The translations under genes and the position numbers were made by a program. From Nemertoderma westbladi (Eukaryota; Xenacoelomorpha; Nemertodermatida; Nemertodermatidae), in the NCBI GenBank assembly GCA_032718475.1, contig JAUCBJ010004233.1:1-58792 (forward strand): 58,792 nucleotides of DNA, written 5' to 3'. Numbering within the stretch: position 1 is the stretch's first letter; every line of letters begins with the position of its first letter. Shown here one piece after another: positions 44,576 through 56,671 of this stretch. Under the pieces are notes generated by a model. The model was not told where the DNA came from. It worked only from the letters and a program-made list of their open reading frames with translations, and searched no databases.

Positions 44576-46690
44576 TATAATTGAGGGAGTTAGTTACATT
44601 CATAGAAGATCGCTTACTGTGGAGTGTATTCAATGCAACATAACCTCAGAGAATTACTATGTTCTACATGATAAAATATTTTTTATAAAACGTCAAGAAA
44701 CATTTTTGCATCAATGTTTTATTTGTGATGCCTGATTTACATTATATTATTTTGCCTGTGCCCGGACAACAGGTATCCGCTTACAAGGTGTACCTAAACA
44801 TTATGGGTACACTTTCCGGGTTCAATTTAGAGTATTTTTATTTAAATGTTAAAATATTCTGTAATTAAAAAGGGTTTGAGGTCATATTGGCCTACATTAT
44901 CACAGTGTCTATGGATGGAGTATAGTTCTGATATATCAGATATGCAATTGTATTCATATAAGTATAAGTATATACAAGATGTACTATAGAAGTTGATTAA
45001 TTAGCATATCTGTCCAGTTAGTTTATGATGTGACACAATTAATAAATAAATATATTGTACTTGTAAATTGTGGATAATATGAGACCAGTGGTGTTAATGA
45101 AATATAGAAGTGGTCATTGTGTCACTCTTGTTACCAATTCCCAAACCTATCTCAAACAATATCTCAACATATTCTCATTCCAAAAATGTTTCCATTTATA
45201 CAGAGTGAGAACTCTGTGAATTTTTTTAATGAATAATTAATAATCATCTGAAGAAGACTTAAGAATAGACGTTATTCAATAGATAGTAGTAGTGTGGTCG
45301 ACACAGCCGGACTATATTAATATAGTGTCAGGAGAAACTTTACTGATTACAGATACATTCACATGATATAATCAGAATTCCTTATCAATGGATTTCTCTT
45401 AGGGTTCCCTATATCATAATCTCACTTTTGGAGAACACGATATGGGTTTCCGCCTGAGTTCCAAGCATAATTAGATGAGATAATTAGAAAATAATTCTTA
45501 GCAAATATTATTAGGATTATCAAAAGCAACAAACAATGCATCCATATATATATAATGTTCCATTCTTAATGTTTCTCCTGATTCTTTATTCACTGTTAAG
45601 TCCGAGCTCGATCAACCTAGTTGCACTAGTAATTATTAATTATTTATGCTAAAATATAGAGAACTAACCCTTAAAAGCATTTACCTCAAATTGTGTAACT
45701 TTGAAATAACTGTATCCCACTAATTTCAAATTTATAAAGCTAAAAATTTATGAAATGTAATTATATTTTTGTAATAAAATATTATTATGTATTATATTTT
45801 TAATTAATTTTCACACTAATGATGTTAATAAAAGCACCGGATGTTCGGCCATTGAACAGCCAGAATTAATTAGAACTATATTAATAACCTGTGGGGCGAG
45901 CGACGAAAGTAAGCGAGCTCAGCATACAGGTACCACTAACTCAGGTACAACTAACAAGGTTCAACTAACAGGTACAACTAACAAGAAATTTTCCAAGTTG
46001 AATTTGCATGGGGTCTTCGTTGCAGCATCTGTGTAACTGCCTTGCAGTTATAATAAATTTATCTATCCAAAAATTATTAGGCTTGGCATCAGCTGGTTGC
46101 TTGGAGACTGCAGGAATACAGTACGGTACCGGTACTGTTACAGTGGTACAGAATTACCGGTACCGATTTCAGGTCGTTGGTCACCAATCGGCTCGGCAAC
46201 GGCAACCATGCCGCCATGGAAGTTTTGAAATTATGCGGAATTAAAACAGACTGACATATTGCCAGGTTGTACCAGCTGACCTTTATTCCATGTTCCGGTA
46301 TCCACTACTGCACTAGGTACCCCAACAGCCCAATACTGCAATACCCAGCAACGTTTTGGAATTGTACCGGTACTCAAACAACTCGCCATCGAGGCCACCG
46401 CCTCTGTCTGTCGCAGTGTCGTTGGCGACCTCGACTTTTGGTATCGGTACTGCGCTAGCGCTACGGGCAAAGTGGACTAGCCGATGAGCGAGACCCGAAG
46501 ACTGGAGAATGCATTGAATTTTTTTAGTAGTTTGACTGTGGACTTCTATGACATCGATGCCAAGCTGCCAATGCGGAAGTTTTTTTTTAAGTAAAAGTTT
46601 GGTTAAATTTTCTTAATTATTTATTTAAATTTCTTAAGTACCGATTTTGGGATAGAATTGCTCAATTGAAATCTGTATCTAATAACTGAG
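44576..46690. other. Non-coding stretch, copy B
   Basis: Matches 32360-34602 of copy A apart from the missing TA block and the rearranged GGGGCGAGC repeat at 45894-45995. Short frames at 46008-46470 show no recognisable protein. Confidence 0.5.
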
Positions 46691-46756
46691 CCTCGTCCTG
46701 CGCGATGGCCCCACGAACGTGTATTAATTGATGATTCATTTGATTCACATCTCAGT

Positions 46757-48110
46757 TTGTCAACAGGTAAAGCCATCGGACCAGATAATCTTACAGCTGA
46801 GCACTATATATATGCATGTTGTTTTAATTTCGTTTGTGCGATTTGTGTTTTAACTAATGCTTTATTTTTGCATTCATATATGCCTTCGGATATGATGGCT
46901 TCAACCTTAATTCCACTAGTTAAGGACAGAACCGGGGACCTTACAAGTAAGGATAACTACCGAGGCATTGCAATTTCTACGGTTTTCAGTAAGCTTATCG
47001 AAAAGATTATTCTGGAACGCTGTATTAACCTTCTTAAAACGATAGATAATCAATTTGGCTTTAAACCCAAATCCGGCACTGAAACGTGTATCTACACACT
47101 TAATGAGATTATTAACTATTATCTCACACATAACTATTGCGTTTATGTGTGCATGCTTGATGCCCCCAAGGCGTTTGACCGCGTGAACCACTGCAAACTT
47201 TTCGATAAGCTACTGATCCGCGGTGTCCCTATCTACATTGTAGGTTTAATTCGATTTTGGTACCGCAATCTGCTGTTGAGGGTTTGCTGGGATGGAATAT
47301 TATCCTGTTCATTTTATGTGACTAACGGTAACAGACAAGATGGTATTCTCTCACCGCTGTTATATAATGTCTACGTTGACGATCTTAGTATTGCTTTGAG
47401 TGATAGTGGTGTTGGTTGCATGATCAACTCCATTAGAACTAACCATTTAATTTATGCAGACGACATGTGTCTGATTTTAAATTCAATTTTCGGTTTACAG
47501 AAACTCGTTGACATCGCTGTTCAATTTGCCAATCGCAATTCAATTATTCTTAATGTAAAAAAAACGAAATGTCTGTACTTAATTCATAAGTCTTTTTCAC
47601 TTACCTGTTACTCAAAAATCATATTATACGGCTCTCCCGTTAAGGTAATTGACACGTTCAACTACCTAGGGCAGATACTAAGATCGTCAACTGATGACAA
47701 TGATGATATTATTAATCAGACGCACTCGCTATATGCCAGAACGAATACATTAGTTAGTAAATTCGGCAATGCCTCAGTAGCTGTTAAGTGCGCATTATTC
47801 CGTGCATATTGCACCACTGTATATTGTAATTCTCTATGGTCTCGCTCAAACTATAGCGAGCGTGTTTATGACAAAATAAGGGTAGCATGGGGTAGCATAC
47901 AACAATTGTGCCCGATTATTATTCAAATTACCACGTCTTACTGACGATGAGCCGACTAGTATGTCACTATCTTTTGGTACTTTAGACCTACCCTTATTTT
48001 GTCACATTCACTACAACTCTGTGTGTAGCCTCCTCAATAGAATTAAGTCCACCCATAACTGTTTATTGTACACTGTTTACACTGCCTGCAGACCATTCTC
48101 GAGATTATTT
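46757..48110 (+). pseudogene. LINE reverse transcriptase with frameshift, copy B
   Basis: Here the region missing from copy A is present: FGFKPKSGTET, CMLDAPKAFDRVNHC (first catalytic Asp box), GVPIYIVGLIRFWY. YADDMC follows. Two lesions are visible. The QG motif reads RQDGILSP where copy A has RQGGILSP. A 10-bp repeat of GGGGTAGCAT near 47885 shifts the frame, so the open frame ends at 47944 while the original C-terminus (CARLLFKLP onward in copy A) continues out of frame to about 48128. The 3' tail GTGCGGCTTAAAGG plus (ATAA)n ends near 48270. Copies A and B are thus inactivated differently. Confidence 0.85.
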
Positions 48111-48319
48111 CCCTTGAAGCTGTCAGGGTAATAGTCATTATTACTTTACTATGTGTGTATGTTTTGTTTTTTACTATTTGTGCTATTGTTGTAATTTTAC
48201 TTTCGTTTTTACTGTAGATATGTACCTCCTGGTGCGGCTTAAAGGATAAATAAATAAATAAATAAATAATTGGCACCGGTATTAATGTGGCTCTTTAGTA
48301 TCTTCCCCATCATAATGTA

Positions 48320-50001
48320 GTTGTTCAGTAGGCCTACACTGTCTTGCCATGTTCATATTCCACCCTCGAATATGGTTATGTCATAACGTTTTTTTGAAAT
48401 CTGGATCATTTAGAGGGGTTATTTAGTTAATATAAAATAGTTGAATAACACATAATCTAGGTAATGTTATAAAATTCTTCTATTATTATCCGCGGATGAA
48501 TGCTGCGAGAGATTCAGGATAATTTTAAGATACATAATTTACAATAACCAGCGGGGTATGAACATAAATCCATTTATTTTATACTGCATCCTGATAAAAT
48601 GTTGTTAGTTATTTGATGCAGTCGTGTCTAATTATTGAGGATTAAAATTACATGCATAAAATACATCATTTAACATTAGAGATATATAACTTACACGTAC
48701 ACCGATGGTAATGTTTTGGTTAGCTACCTGTGATAATACTGTAGTGTGTGACCCCCCTTGGATTTTAATAATTTCATGTTGTGATTTATCTCTACATCTA
48801 TTAGTAAGCGTCACGTGTACCAACCCACATACAACATAGGCTTTATGTTCTTGTGCGTTTACAGGAAATTATACAATACTGACGGAGGCATCAGAGGTAG
48901 CAGGCTTAATCCGTTTTAGAGGCCGTTCGTACTTTTTTTTTACTATGATAGTTTGAGCAACCACTATACTGAACTATAGTTCGTACTTACTTTTTTGTTA
49001 GCAAGCTCCGCTCATTAGGCAATTAAATATTTTAGATACTACTCTTGTCTACTGAACAATTGCAGCTTTTTTGGATTTAGAATAACAATTTTCTATAACG
49101 ATGATATATCTATATATTTGATTAATAAACAACTTTGCTTATAAACCCTCTGGATTACAGTAAATTAAGAACATTCTGCTCCCTAATGTTGAGTGGTTAT
49201 CCCAACATAAATTATAAATAATAATATGCTTAATGCTATATTGATCATATTAATAATAGTTCAAGGCATACTAAACCTAAAAAATAATCCTAAAAACATA
49301 TTGTCTATGATGACAACTGCCAGAACAGTAATTGTTTCCTTTCCTTTGGATATTATATAGATGCAATTATAGCCTCGCTGCGATGCGGAAATTCACTAAG
49401 AAACTTCAAAAGAAGTGGCAAATGTGTAGTATGGTTTGGGGCGCTTGTGAATCAATAATGTGGGCTGATAACTTTTCACGGTTATTAATCGAGAATATAT
49501 ATACGGTGAATGTAAAGCTACTCTAAGATAAATATAATAAAACAGGTAATGAGTAGCGAGTTGATGACCTGCATCAGGCGTGGTTAATCAATAAAATCGT
49601 TGTTTGAAAAAGTACCTTCCGGAAATATACACATATTTATTAATATATATTGGTGTTTAATATATAATGTCTCTGCGCGTGCATATATACTGTTAATTTA
49701 TAATTTAATTTATTAATTAGTTAACATTTGAAGACGAATGATATATTAAACATTCAAATGATCATGTAATTAGCTATTATTATTCATAATATTGTGCTGT
49801 GGTTGACCTGGATCCTAATAACACGTTTATTATACTAGTATAAGTATAATAATTGTAATTATAAATTCTGTACGTACATATTATATATTCACAATTGCAA
49901 CAGGACAACTGCACAAGCGTTATCACTGGAGCTCTGCTCGAGTTCCTGCAGCTATTATTAGTTTGTTTGTGGCTGTGTGTGTGGCAGGAATGTTTGGACC
50001 C
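48320..50001. other. Non-coding stretch after the duplication
   Basis: AT-rich unique sequence. Short frames (48632-48823, 49332-49526) have no recognisable content. It ends at TTTGGACCC (49993-50001), the left target-site copy of the next element. Confidence 0.5.
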
Positions 50002-51149
50002 GGTGTTCGGACACTTCCCCCCCGGACAGTTCCCCCCCGCTCAAGTAGGACACTTCCCCCCCGGACACTTCCCCCCCGCGGACACTTCCCCCCCGACTGT
50101 TCTTAACTTCGCACATTCGTGTTTTTCATTTTGTAAGGTAAACGGACCGCTTGTATCCAGATATGTTGTATCCAATTTTCCTTTCGTAGCTCAGAAAGTG
50201 ATCTTTTGCATCCCGATTTTACATTTTATATCCAAGTTTTATTTATGGGTTTTATCAATGCAATTACATCGTATTGTTTGCTAATCTTTAAACAATTAAT
50301 TATATTAGATGACCTATAAATTCCATCCCCGGAATGATATACTGTTTTTATTAACTATAGAATTATAATAATTAATTGTTTTAATTATAGGTAATATTAT
50401 GTAAGTCTTCTTCAAATTGTAGCAGATGGGGATGAATATTATTGTTGCAATCAAAATTATACCTCTCCAGGGTAAAATCGACATGCGTCGACCTGTATTT
50501 TGTGTTCAGCATTACATATTGATATATATATTACTACCATACATACTATATAGATATTATATACACTACATATTAAATTTCCTGGTTACTTGCAATATTT
50601 TTAATAGGATTTTGTTGAATTATATAATATTGTAGTAATTTATATATTAAATTGGTTAACATTCAATACAGCTCATACTTTAGGCTTAGTCAATTTATTA
50701 TCTGATGATAGAAACATGAATTAATTATTTCAAAGTGGTCTTAAGTCTTTCACCACGGGCATTCAGGGAAATGCCGGGGCCTGGGGGCGATAACCCCCAA
50801 GAAAAGAAGCGGGGGTTTTGGGGCGGCAGCCCCCAAGAAAAGAAGCGGGGGTAGCCCCCAATTAAAAGAAATTAAAGGAATTAAAAGAAAAACAAACAAA
50901 ATTGGACTATAAAAATGTTTCTTTTATAATTTTGAAAAAACTTGTCTAGATACAACTTGTCCTGTAACCATCTTTAACTTTTGTTTATTGCTTTGATGCA
51001 CCCAGATTAATTTTAACACTTTAACTGGGGGGGAAGTGTCCGGGGGGCAAGTGTCCGGGGGGGAAGTGTCCGGGGGGGAAGTGTCCTACTTGGGCGGGGG
51101 GGGGAAGTGTCCGGGGGGGAAGTTTCCGGGGGGGAAGTGTCCTAGATCC
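50002..51149. mobile_element. Fold-back transposon with C-rich repeat arms and 9-bp TSD
   Basis: Arms are arrays of GGACACTTCCCCCCC units (about 50008-50094) and their complement GGGGGGGAAGTGTCC (about 51028-51143). Both arms carry a matching interruption (GCTCAAGTAGGACAC / GTCCTACTTGGGC) at the same place, so they are true inverted copies. The extreme ends are GG-n5-GGACACTTCCCCCCC on both sides. TTTGGACCC flanks directly on both sides (49993-50001, 51150-51158), a 9-bp target-site duplication. The interior is non-coding apart from a GC-rich module. The open frame at 49895-50284 spans the left arm by chance. Foldback or Mutator-type elements give 9-bp duplications. Confidence 0.8.
50755..50862. 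repeat. GC-rich stem-forming module inside the fold-back element
   Basis: CCCCCAAGAAAAGAAGCGGG occurs twice about 37 bp apart, with GGGGCGGCAGCCCCC between. Each repeat could form C5/G5 stems. It stands out sharply from the AT-rich surroundings and may be a captured or regulatory segment. Confidence 0.7.
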
Positions 51150-51158
51150 TTTGGACCC

Positions 51159-51460
51159 AAATAAGTCGGTCAATCATGGATGAAATCGAACCAAACGTGG
51201 TACACATGTACTCAAAAGTAATCAAAAGTTTAGACATTCTACATACAAACAGACTTCTATAGTTCCTATGTCTGCCGCTAGGGGGCGAATATAAATATAC
51301 ATAAAAGTAGCTGTAATTATAGAACCAACCATCAGATTCTGGTAGCAGTACTCTACAAGAATTGTTTAATTAGAAATTCTACACACAGACAGACCTTCAC
51401 AGTTCCTTTGTCTGCCGCTAGGGGCGAATTTTCAGAGCTCCAGTTCATCGTGCATTGCAC
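51159..51460 (+). repeat. Partial GGGGCGAGC-family copy and a direct repeat of about 139 bp
   Basis: 51163-51245 matches the 3' part of the dispersed family (TCGGTCAATCATGGATGAAA, GGTACACATG, AAAAGTTTAGA). TTAGACATTCTACATACA...TGTCTGCCGCTAGGGGGCG recurs at about 51369 in altered form. A palindromic CGTGCATTGCACG lies at 51449-51461. Confidence 0.55.
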
Positions 51461-53780
51461 GGTTTAATTAAAAAGATATTTAATATATTAATAAATACTA
51501 TATGACAGATCCCTAATTAATAAAATACTTTTAGATCCAAAATGTTCGTTTCACATTTAATCTTGAGTTGTTGTCATGGTGATTATAAATGTGTAAGTGA
51601 GGTAGGGAAGCGTCATCCACCACACCAGCACAACGCCATGCCGACCGAGAAGACCTAAATCAGGCAGATGTTGCCAGCTCACCTCTGTGGATATGGTTTG
51701 TCCCATATCTAGCTTAGTGATATACTGTGGTATACTCTCCACCCAAACCACTCCATTCGTAGTAGCGACAAGGAGTGGAAAACATTGTCATTGACTGCAT
51801 GCAATTGGAAGGGATACTTTGCATTCTTCGACATACGTACATATACATATTATATTATTGTATCATAAAAAATGTTATTTACTTGTAACACTTGATGAGT
51901 TTGTACAGAAGAATATATTTTAAACACAAGGATGGTCCTTTACGAGAGAAAGTACCAAAAATCTTACTGCACTACAAATACAGTTGTTTTTGTCGGAGGT
52001 AGCAGTTTTAAAACCTATATTATGGACAGCACGGATTCATTTCTGAATGTATCCGTGCTATAAGATGTTAACCCAATTTGTAAATAATAATGAAGTAACT
52101 AACCATAACTAAAATTGTAAAATATATCATATGAATAACAAAACCTTATTGTCTCGTATAGGAGAAATAATTGACTAGTTAAGTGCAATGATGGGTGGAA
52201 TACAGGAAATTACAAAAATACAGTTAACACTTTTTGTAACTCCGTATTTCCCCTTCTATGTTATTGTACATTTATATCATTTTACTCACATTTCGTTAAG
52301 TTTCCGTTTTGGTCCTGTCCTGTATTTATGCTGCCTCCACCCCCTAAATCTTATACTTTTGTTAATTTCCTGTAATCCACGCGACCGAACTTGATAATTA
52401 TTTTATCCTACGAAACAATAATATTTTCGAAATATTGTACTTTTCCCATATGAGAAGTTACTTTATGCGATAGGGAGATCCCTTTGTGATACTGTTGAGA
52501 CTCATTGCCCACTATAGATCCTATAAACCTCCATTAGCCCCTGTAGATCCTGCCAAACATCGATATCACTATCTTGATGGGAACGGATAGACTAAATTGA
52601 TGGATACAAAGGGAAAATAATACAAAGGGATTTGAAAAAAAGTAATGTAAGAAAGATTTAAGATTTTCAGTAAAATTCATAAAATACTAAAATGATAACT
52701 AAAATAAATCTTGCTCGTGATAAATTCTTAAATTGTGATTTATAATATTATTATATAATATTTTTCTAAATATTAATGTTTGATGTTAAGATTAAATTTA
52801 TCGTCTCTATTATAATACTAACTTGTTCTTCGATCTTAAACCGCAGGCAAGGTTGTTTTATTTTTATTCAAACAAGGGTGAAGGCAATTAGGTGTTCTTA
52901 GATAAATTTTGAAATTGCTTATAGCAGCAGTATAGGCTTAGCAAGAAAGATGGCAGACCTGAATTCCGACAATTACTCTATAATACTGCATGAAAACTAT
53001 TGGCCTGCACACCTGGATAGGCCTACCGCGCTACACTGGTACCTTCTGGCAGTCTGGCTATCAGCCTTGACTGTAAATGACAGTTTGAAATTACCTCGCA
53101 TTAATTGACTTAATATTTTTCCAGATGCTAGAGGTGCCTGAAAAAGAGAGACCCCCCCCCCCCCCCCCCCCCCCCAATAAGTATGGCCTCAATCAGCCAC
53201 CGTAGCTAACACTTATCAGACTTATATGCTAACACAAAAATATATAATATTAACAACGTCATCAGATGAATGGGACTGTTTATTATTGGGCCAACAGTTT
53301 ACAACTGGCTGTCACTCTAATGTAATTTTATTTGCATAAAATTATAATAATGTCATATATAGCAAATGCGGCAATAAATCTTAGTTACAGCTCTTACACT
53401 CTTTAAAAAGCCATAATTATTTATTATTAGCATATCAGCTCGAGATTCTTTATTGCACAACTCCTACGCGGTAAGAGTAGCCTACATAGTTGAAAAAGGG
53501 GAGGTGTGATAATGGCATAATGCGTCGATTGATTTTTATATACATATAAAACTCTATGCGCTAATGTGTATCGCAATTCTTATATAAATAAAACCTTTGT
53601 TTACTAGAATGTTAAAAACCGTTGTAATGGAAATAAGTTATCATTCCTATGGTAGTGGAGGTTCGTGGATGGTCTTCAGGAACAAGCTTTTTAGGTCCTC
53701 GTTGCGAGACTTCTAGTATTCACCGTTGATGTTGTCGGTGTTGTTGTTGTTACTTTCTCGTTAGGTTTCTGTATTAAGGA
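51461..53780. other. Non-coding stretch
   Basis: AT-rich, with a C run at 53153-53175. Open frames of 64-73 codons (51557-51751, 52188-52394, 53691-53912) have no recognisable content. Confidence 0.5.
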
Positions 53781-53787
53781 TTGATAC

Positions 53788-53862
53788 GGCCCCAGTGGCT
53801 CAGTTGGCAGACCGTGGTACTTGGAATCTCTAGGTACCGAGTTCAATCCCCCATTCCGGTGA
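53788..53862 (+). repeat. tRNA-derived relic (SINE head-like)
   Basis: GTGGCTCAGTTGGCAGAC is a good box A and GAGTTCAATCCC a box B at tRNA-like spacing, but the T stem does not pair and the acceptor stem is not formed. A tRNA-derived SINE head is likelier than a tRNA gene. Confidence 0.55.
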
Positions 53863-56054
53863 ATGTTTTTTGTTTTAAAATTGGTAGTAAGCCATTCAAG
53901 GAGACAGTTCATGCGTTAGTAGACGCGCACCTTTACGCGATTTCGCGCTTGTTATCTCTACCAATAGTTTATTTAATAGAATAACGTTTGAGTATTCCAC
54001 CCACCATTCACCTGACATGGCAGGCAGTTTGAACGCAAAGAGTTCACTAAAAGCGGCATGATATGAATTAGTAATCGAATAGAGACAGTGGGTGTGCTTC
54101 GCTAACTCCTGTGAATCATTATTCATTCAGCAATCTGCTCATCATATCCCTCCCACATACAATCCATATGCATCTCTGAATCAGAAAATTCTATTGAGGT
54201 ACACCATGTTAGATAAAGAATGTGCCATTTCGATAATAATCACTTCTGTCATAGTCAAGTCAGACAAGATAGTAGTTCCACGACCCCAATATAGTATGTA
54301 GTAAGCTAATCAGTCATGGGATGCTAGGCGGCATTTTAATGCATCCAGATATACGTTAATTATAGAGGGTGATCCACAAAATTTGTAGATGAACATAAAT
54401 TAACAATTTATATATTTTAGTTTAACTTATTTTTTATTTAATATATTTTATTTAATTTATTAATTTTATATACATATATATACACTTTTGTTAAAAAGTT
54501 TTTTTATTGAATTTTACATCAATTTTCATTTTAAGCAAAACATATTACAGAGATACTCCCTTGTTATCTAGCAAATCCCCCCCCCCCCCCCCCCCCCTTT
54601 GAAAGTCAGACAATTTGTCGGAAAGTCCGAAAATCTGTCTGCTCCGTAAAATAGGATCTGGAAGACCCAAGGCCTACAGTAGTAGGCCTTGGGAAGACAA
54701 CATTTTCCAGATGATATCATTGAACTAAATATGTTTTTTCTATACTGATAATAATTGATCGTCCATTTGAAATGCCTCAAAAGTTTTGAATATAGAAAGC
54801 ACATTTAATAGTATAATTATTTAATATTTTAATATTAATTATAATTATAATTATATTAAAGAACATAATTACTCTGCCCCGCCATCTAACATAACTGAGT
54901 TGCGGAATAGGTAGGAAAATAGATTGTTTTAACAATATTCCAGTCCAACACCTTCACAACTATTTTAGAGAAATCAAACTTAGTCTCCATAAAGTCAATA
55001 ACATTGGTGGAGCCCGTCCCTTTAAAGGTCTACGAGAAGTGCACAACATCAAAAACAAAAAAACATCACACTGTGTTATTTTGGTGGAAGATTTAGCAAA
55101 CCTGGTGCTAGAGGTATAATATAAAACATGAATCAGTTATTGTTGGTGAACTCTGTTTGCAGGTTTCGAAAATTATGCTTTATAAATTATAATAACCAAA
55201 TATGTTACCATATATGGTTTTTGTGTACTGTTCGCGGCGAAACCTCTGAATCGCAGAATCTGAGAATTGTGTCAGTCTATCATCTGCGTTCTGTAGAACG
55301 ATTGCCTACGCCACTAGACAACGTTTTATTTGGTTGATCACTATTTCCATGGTACAGAATAAGCTGATAAGTACAAAAGGGATAATTGTCTTGTTGCTAT
55401 AATATATTGACATTGGTAATTGTTAAGTTGTACTGAGTAAAGAATATCTATCTAATAATGCTGTAGCCTAATGCTATGTATCTATCTAAGAAGGCTGCAG
55501 CCTGCAGATGTGGAGGAAAGTGTGCGGAATTCTGAAGTAAGGTCTGAATGTTCTGAAAGCAGGAAAAGGGCTGAATTAGAAAGAGTACCGGTACCGAATG
55601 TCTGAAATGCTGAATGTAGGAAAAAGGCAGGAAAAGGCAGAAATAGTAGAAAAGGCAATAACCAAATTTGAGGGGAAAATGTTGCGATTGAAATAGAATA
55701 CAGAATGCATCGGAAAGTCTGATAGTTGAGCTTTATACTGTATATGGTCTGAATCTGAATTCTGATTGGTTACTCTATTCTGAGACATACTGTACCGTAT
55801 GTTGAATAAATATATTTATTGAAAATGGCATTTCGCTGATGACATGTACCTGTAGGTACCTATGTGTTGATGTGTGTTTAATGTGTACTAGTGTTGAAGT
55901 TAACTGTGAATTTAAGTCTGACAGTTGAAGTAAGTGAAACGTGTTTATATTTCGTAGTATTGGACATATAATAAATTTAATATACACCTTGTAAATTACT
56001 ATATAGCACAAATGAATGTAAATAAGTTAATGTTATAATAATGTCTACAATTTT
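53863..56054. other. Non-coding stretch
   Basis: AT-rich with a 21-base C run (54577-54597) and GAAAAGGCAG-type short repeats near 55610-55660. No gene is recognised. Confidence 0.5.
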
Positions 56055-56092
56055 CAACACGTTCGTGGGGCTTTCGCGCAGCACGAGAGCAA
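56055..56092 (-). repeat. Dispersed motif CTGCGCGA..CCCCACGAACGTGT, inverted
   Basis: On the minus strand CTCGTGCTGCGCGAAAGCCC then CACGAACGTGT, the same core as at 10029, 34603 and 46691. Confidence 0.6.
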
Positions 56093-56459
56093 AATTAGAA
56101 AGTACATTATACTAATCTCTATTAGATATACGAAAACTGTCTTTCCTAAAATATATATGAGTGAAGGCGATGCTATCAGTTTGTGATAAATTAGTTGTAA
56201 AAATAGAGATACATTTCAGTTTGCCCTTACGCTTACACACTTTAACTGTCATTTGTAAACCTTCTAACTAGAACTATTTAAGTTAAGTATGACATTTTTA
56301 GTTTTATAATACTCTTCTCCTTCATTAGCCTCGATGCTTAAAATAATTTCCCTAAACGGAGACTAACGACCTTTGTAAATGTGCAAAGTCTCAAAACTGT
56401 GAGAGTAACTGCTGATTTATTGCAGATGGATACTCGTATCCAATGTAAACTCGTTGCGT

Positions 56460-56671
56460 TCGTTCGTTTTTTACCAAACTTGAGATTGTTTCTAAACTTT
56501 AGCCGGACTACATACATACCAAGTTTCGTTTAATTTCATCCAAGAATAACCGAGTTATAAGCGATCAAAAAATTACAACAGACGACGACAGACGATGACG
56601 ACGACGATGACAGACAACTCGTTAATGGTGCCCATATGCTAAGGCTTCGCTCATTTCGTGGCTCGCCCCAC
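56460..56671 (-). repeat. Dispersed GGGGCGAGC repeat family, inverted full-length-like copy
   Basis: On the minus strand: GTGGGGCGAGCCACGAAATG, TTAGC, CACCATTAA, a (GTCGTC)n block, then TATAACTCGGTTATTC, GATGAAAT, AACTTGGTA and AAAGTTTAGAAAC. The order is the same as at 6560-6840 and 33726-33935, which defines a family of about 200 bp with a variable simple repeat in its middle. Confidence 0.75.

Larger units (their letters stand above)
35986..48319. repeat. Tandem segmental duplication, copy B (about 12.3 kb)
   Basis: Second copy of 23300-35985, in direct orientation. The left junction is ATAATGTA|AACTGTTAAAAGG. The right boundary follows CATCATAATGTA, after which the sequence (GTTGTTCAGTAGGCC) is new. 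Differences from copy A: the 24-bp array is expanded, the 70-bp array is reduced to one unit, about 280 bp corresponding to 32197-32480 are missing, and local rearrangements affect the hammerhead fold-back and the GGGGCGAGC repeat. Confidence 0.95.

Noticed and set aside
49895-50284. 129-codon frame with PPGQFPPAQVGHFPPGHFPP
   Set aside because: The proline-rich part is the C-rich arm of the fold-back element read in one frame. The frame spans the element boundary.
53788-53862. Functional tRNA genes at 18196, 27371 and 53788
   Set aside because: Boxes A and B are visible, but acceptor and T stems do not pair, or the anticodon arm is missing. They look like SINE heads or relics.
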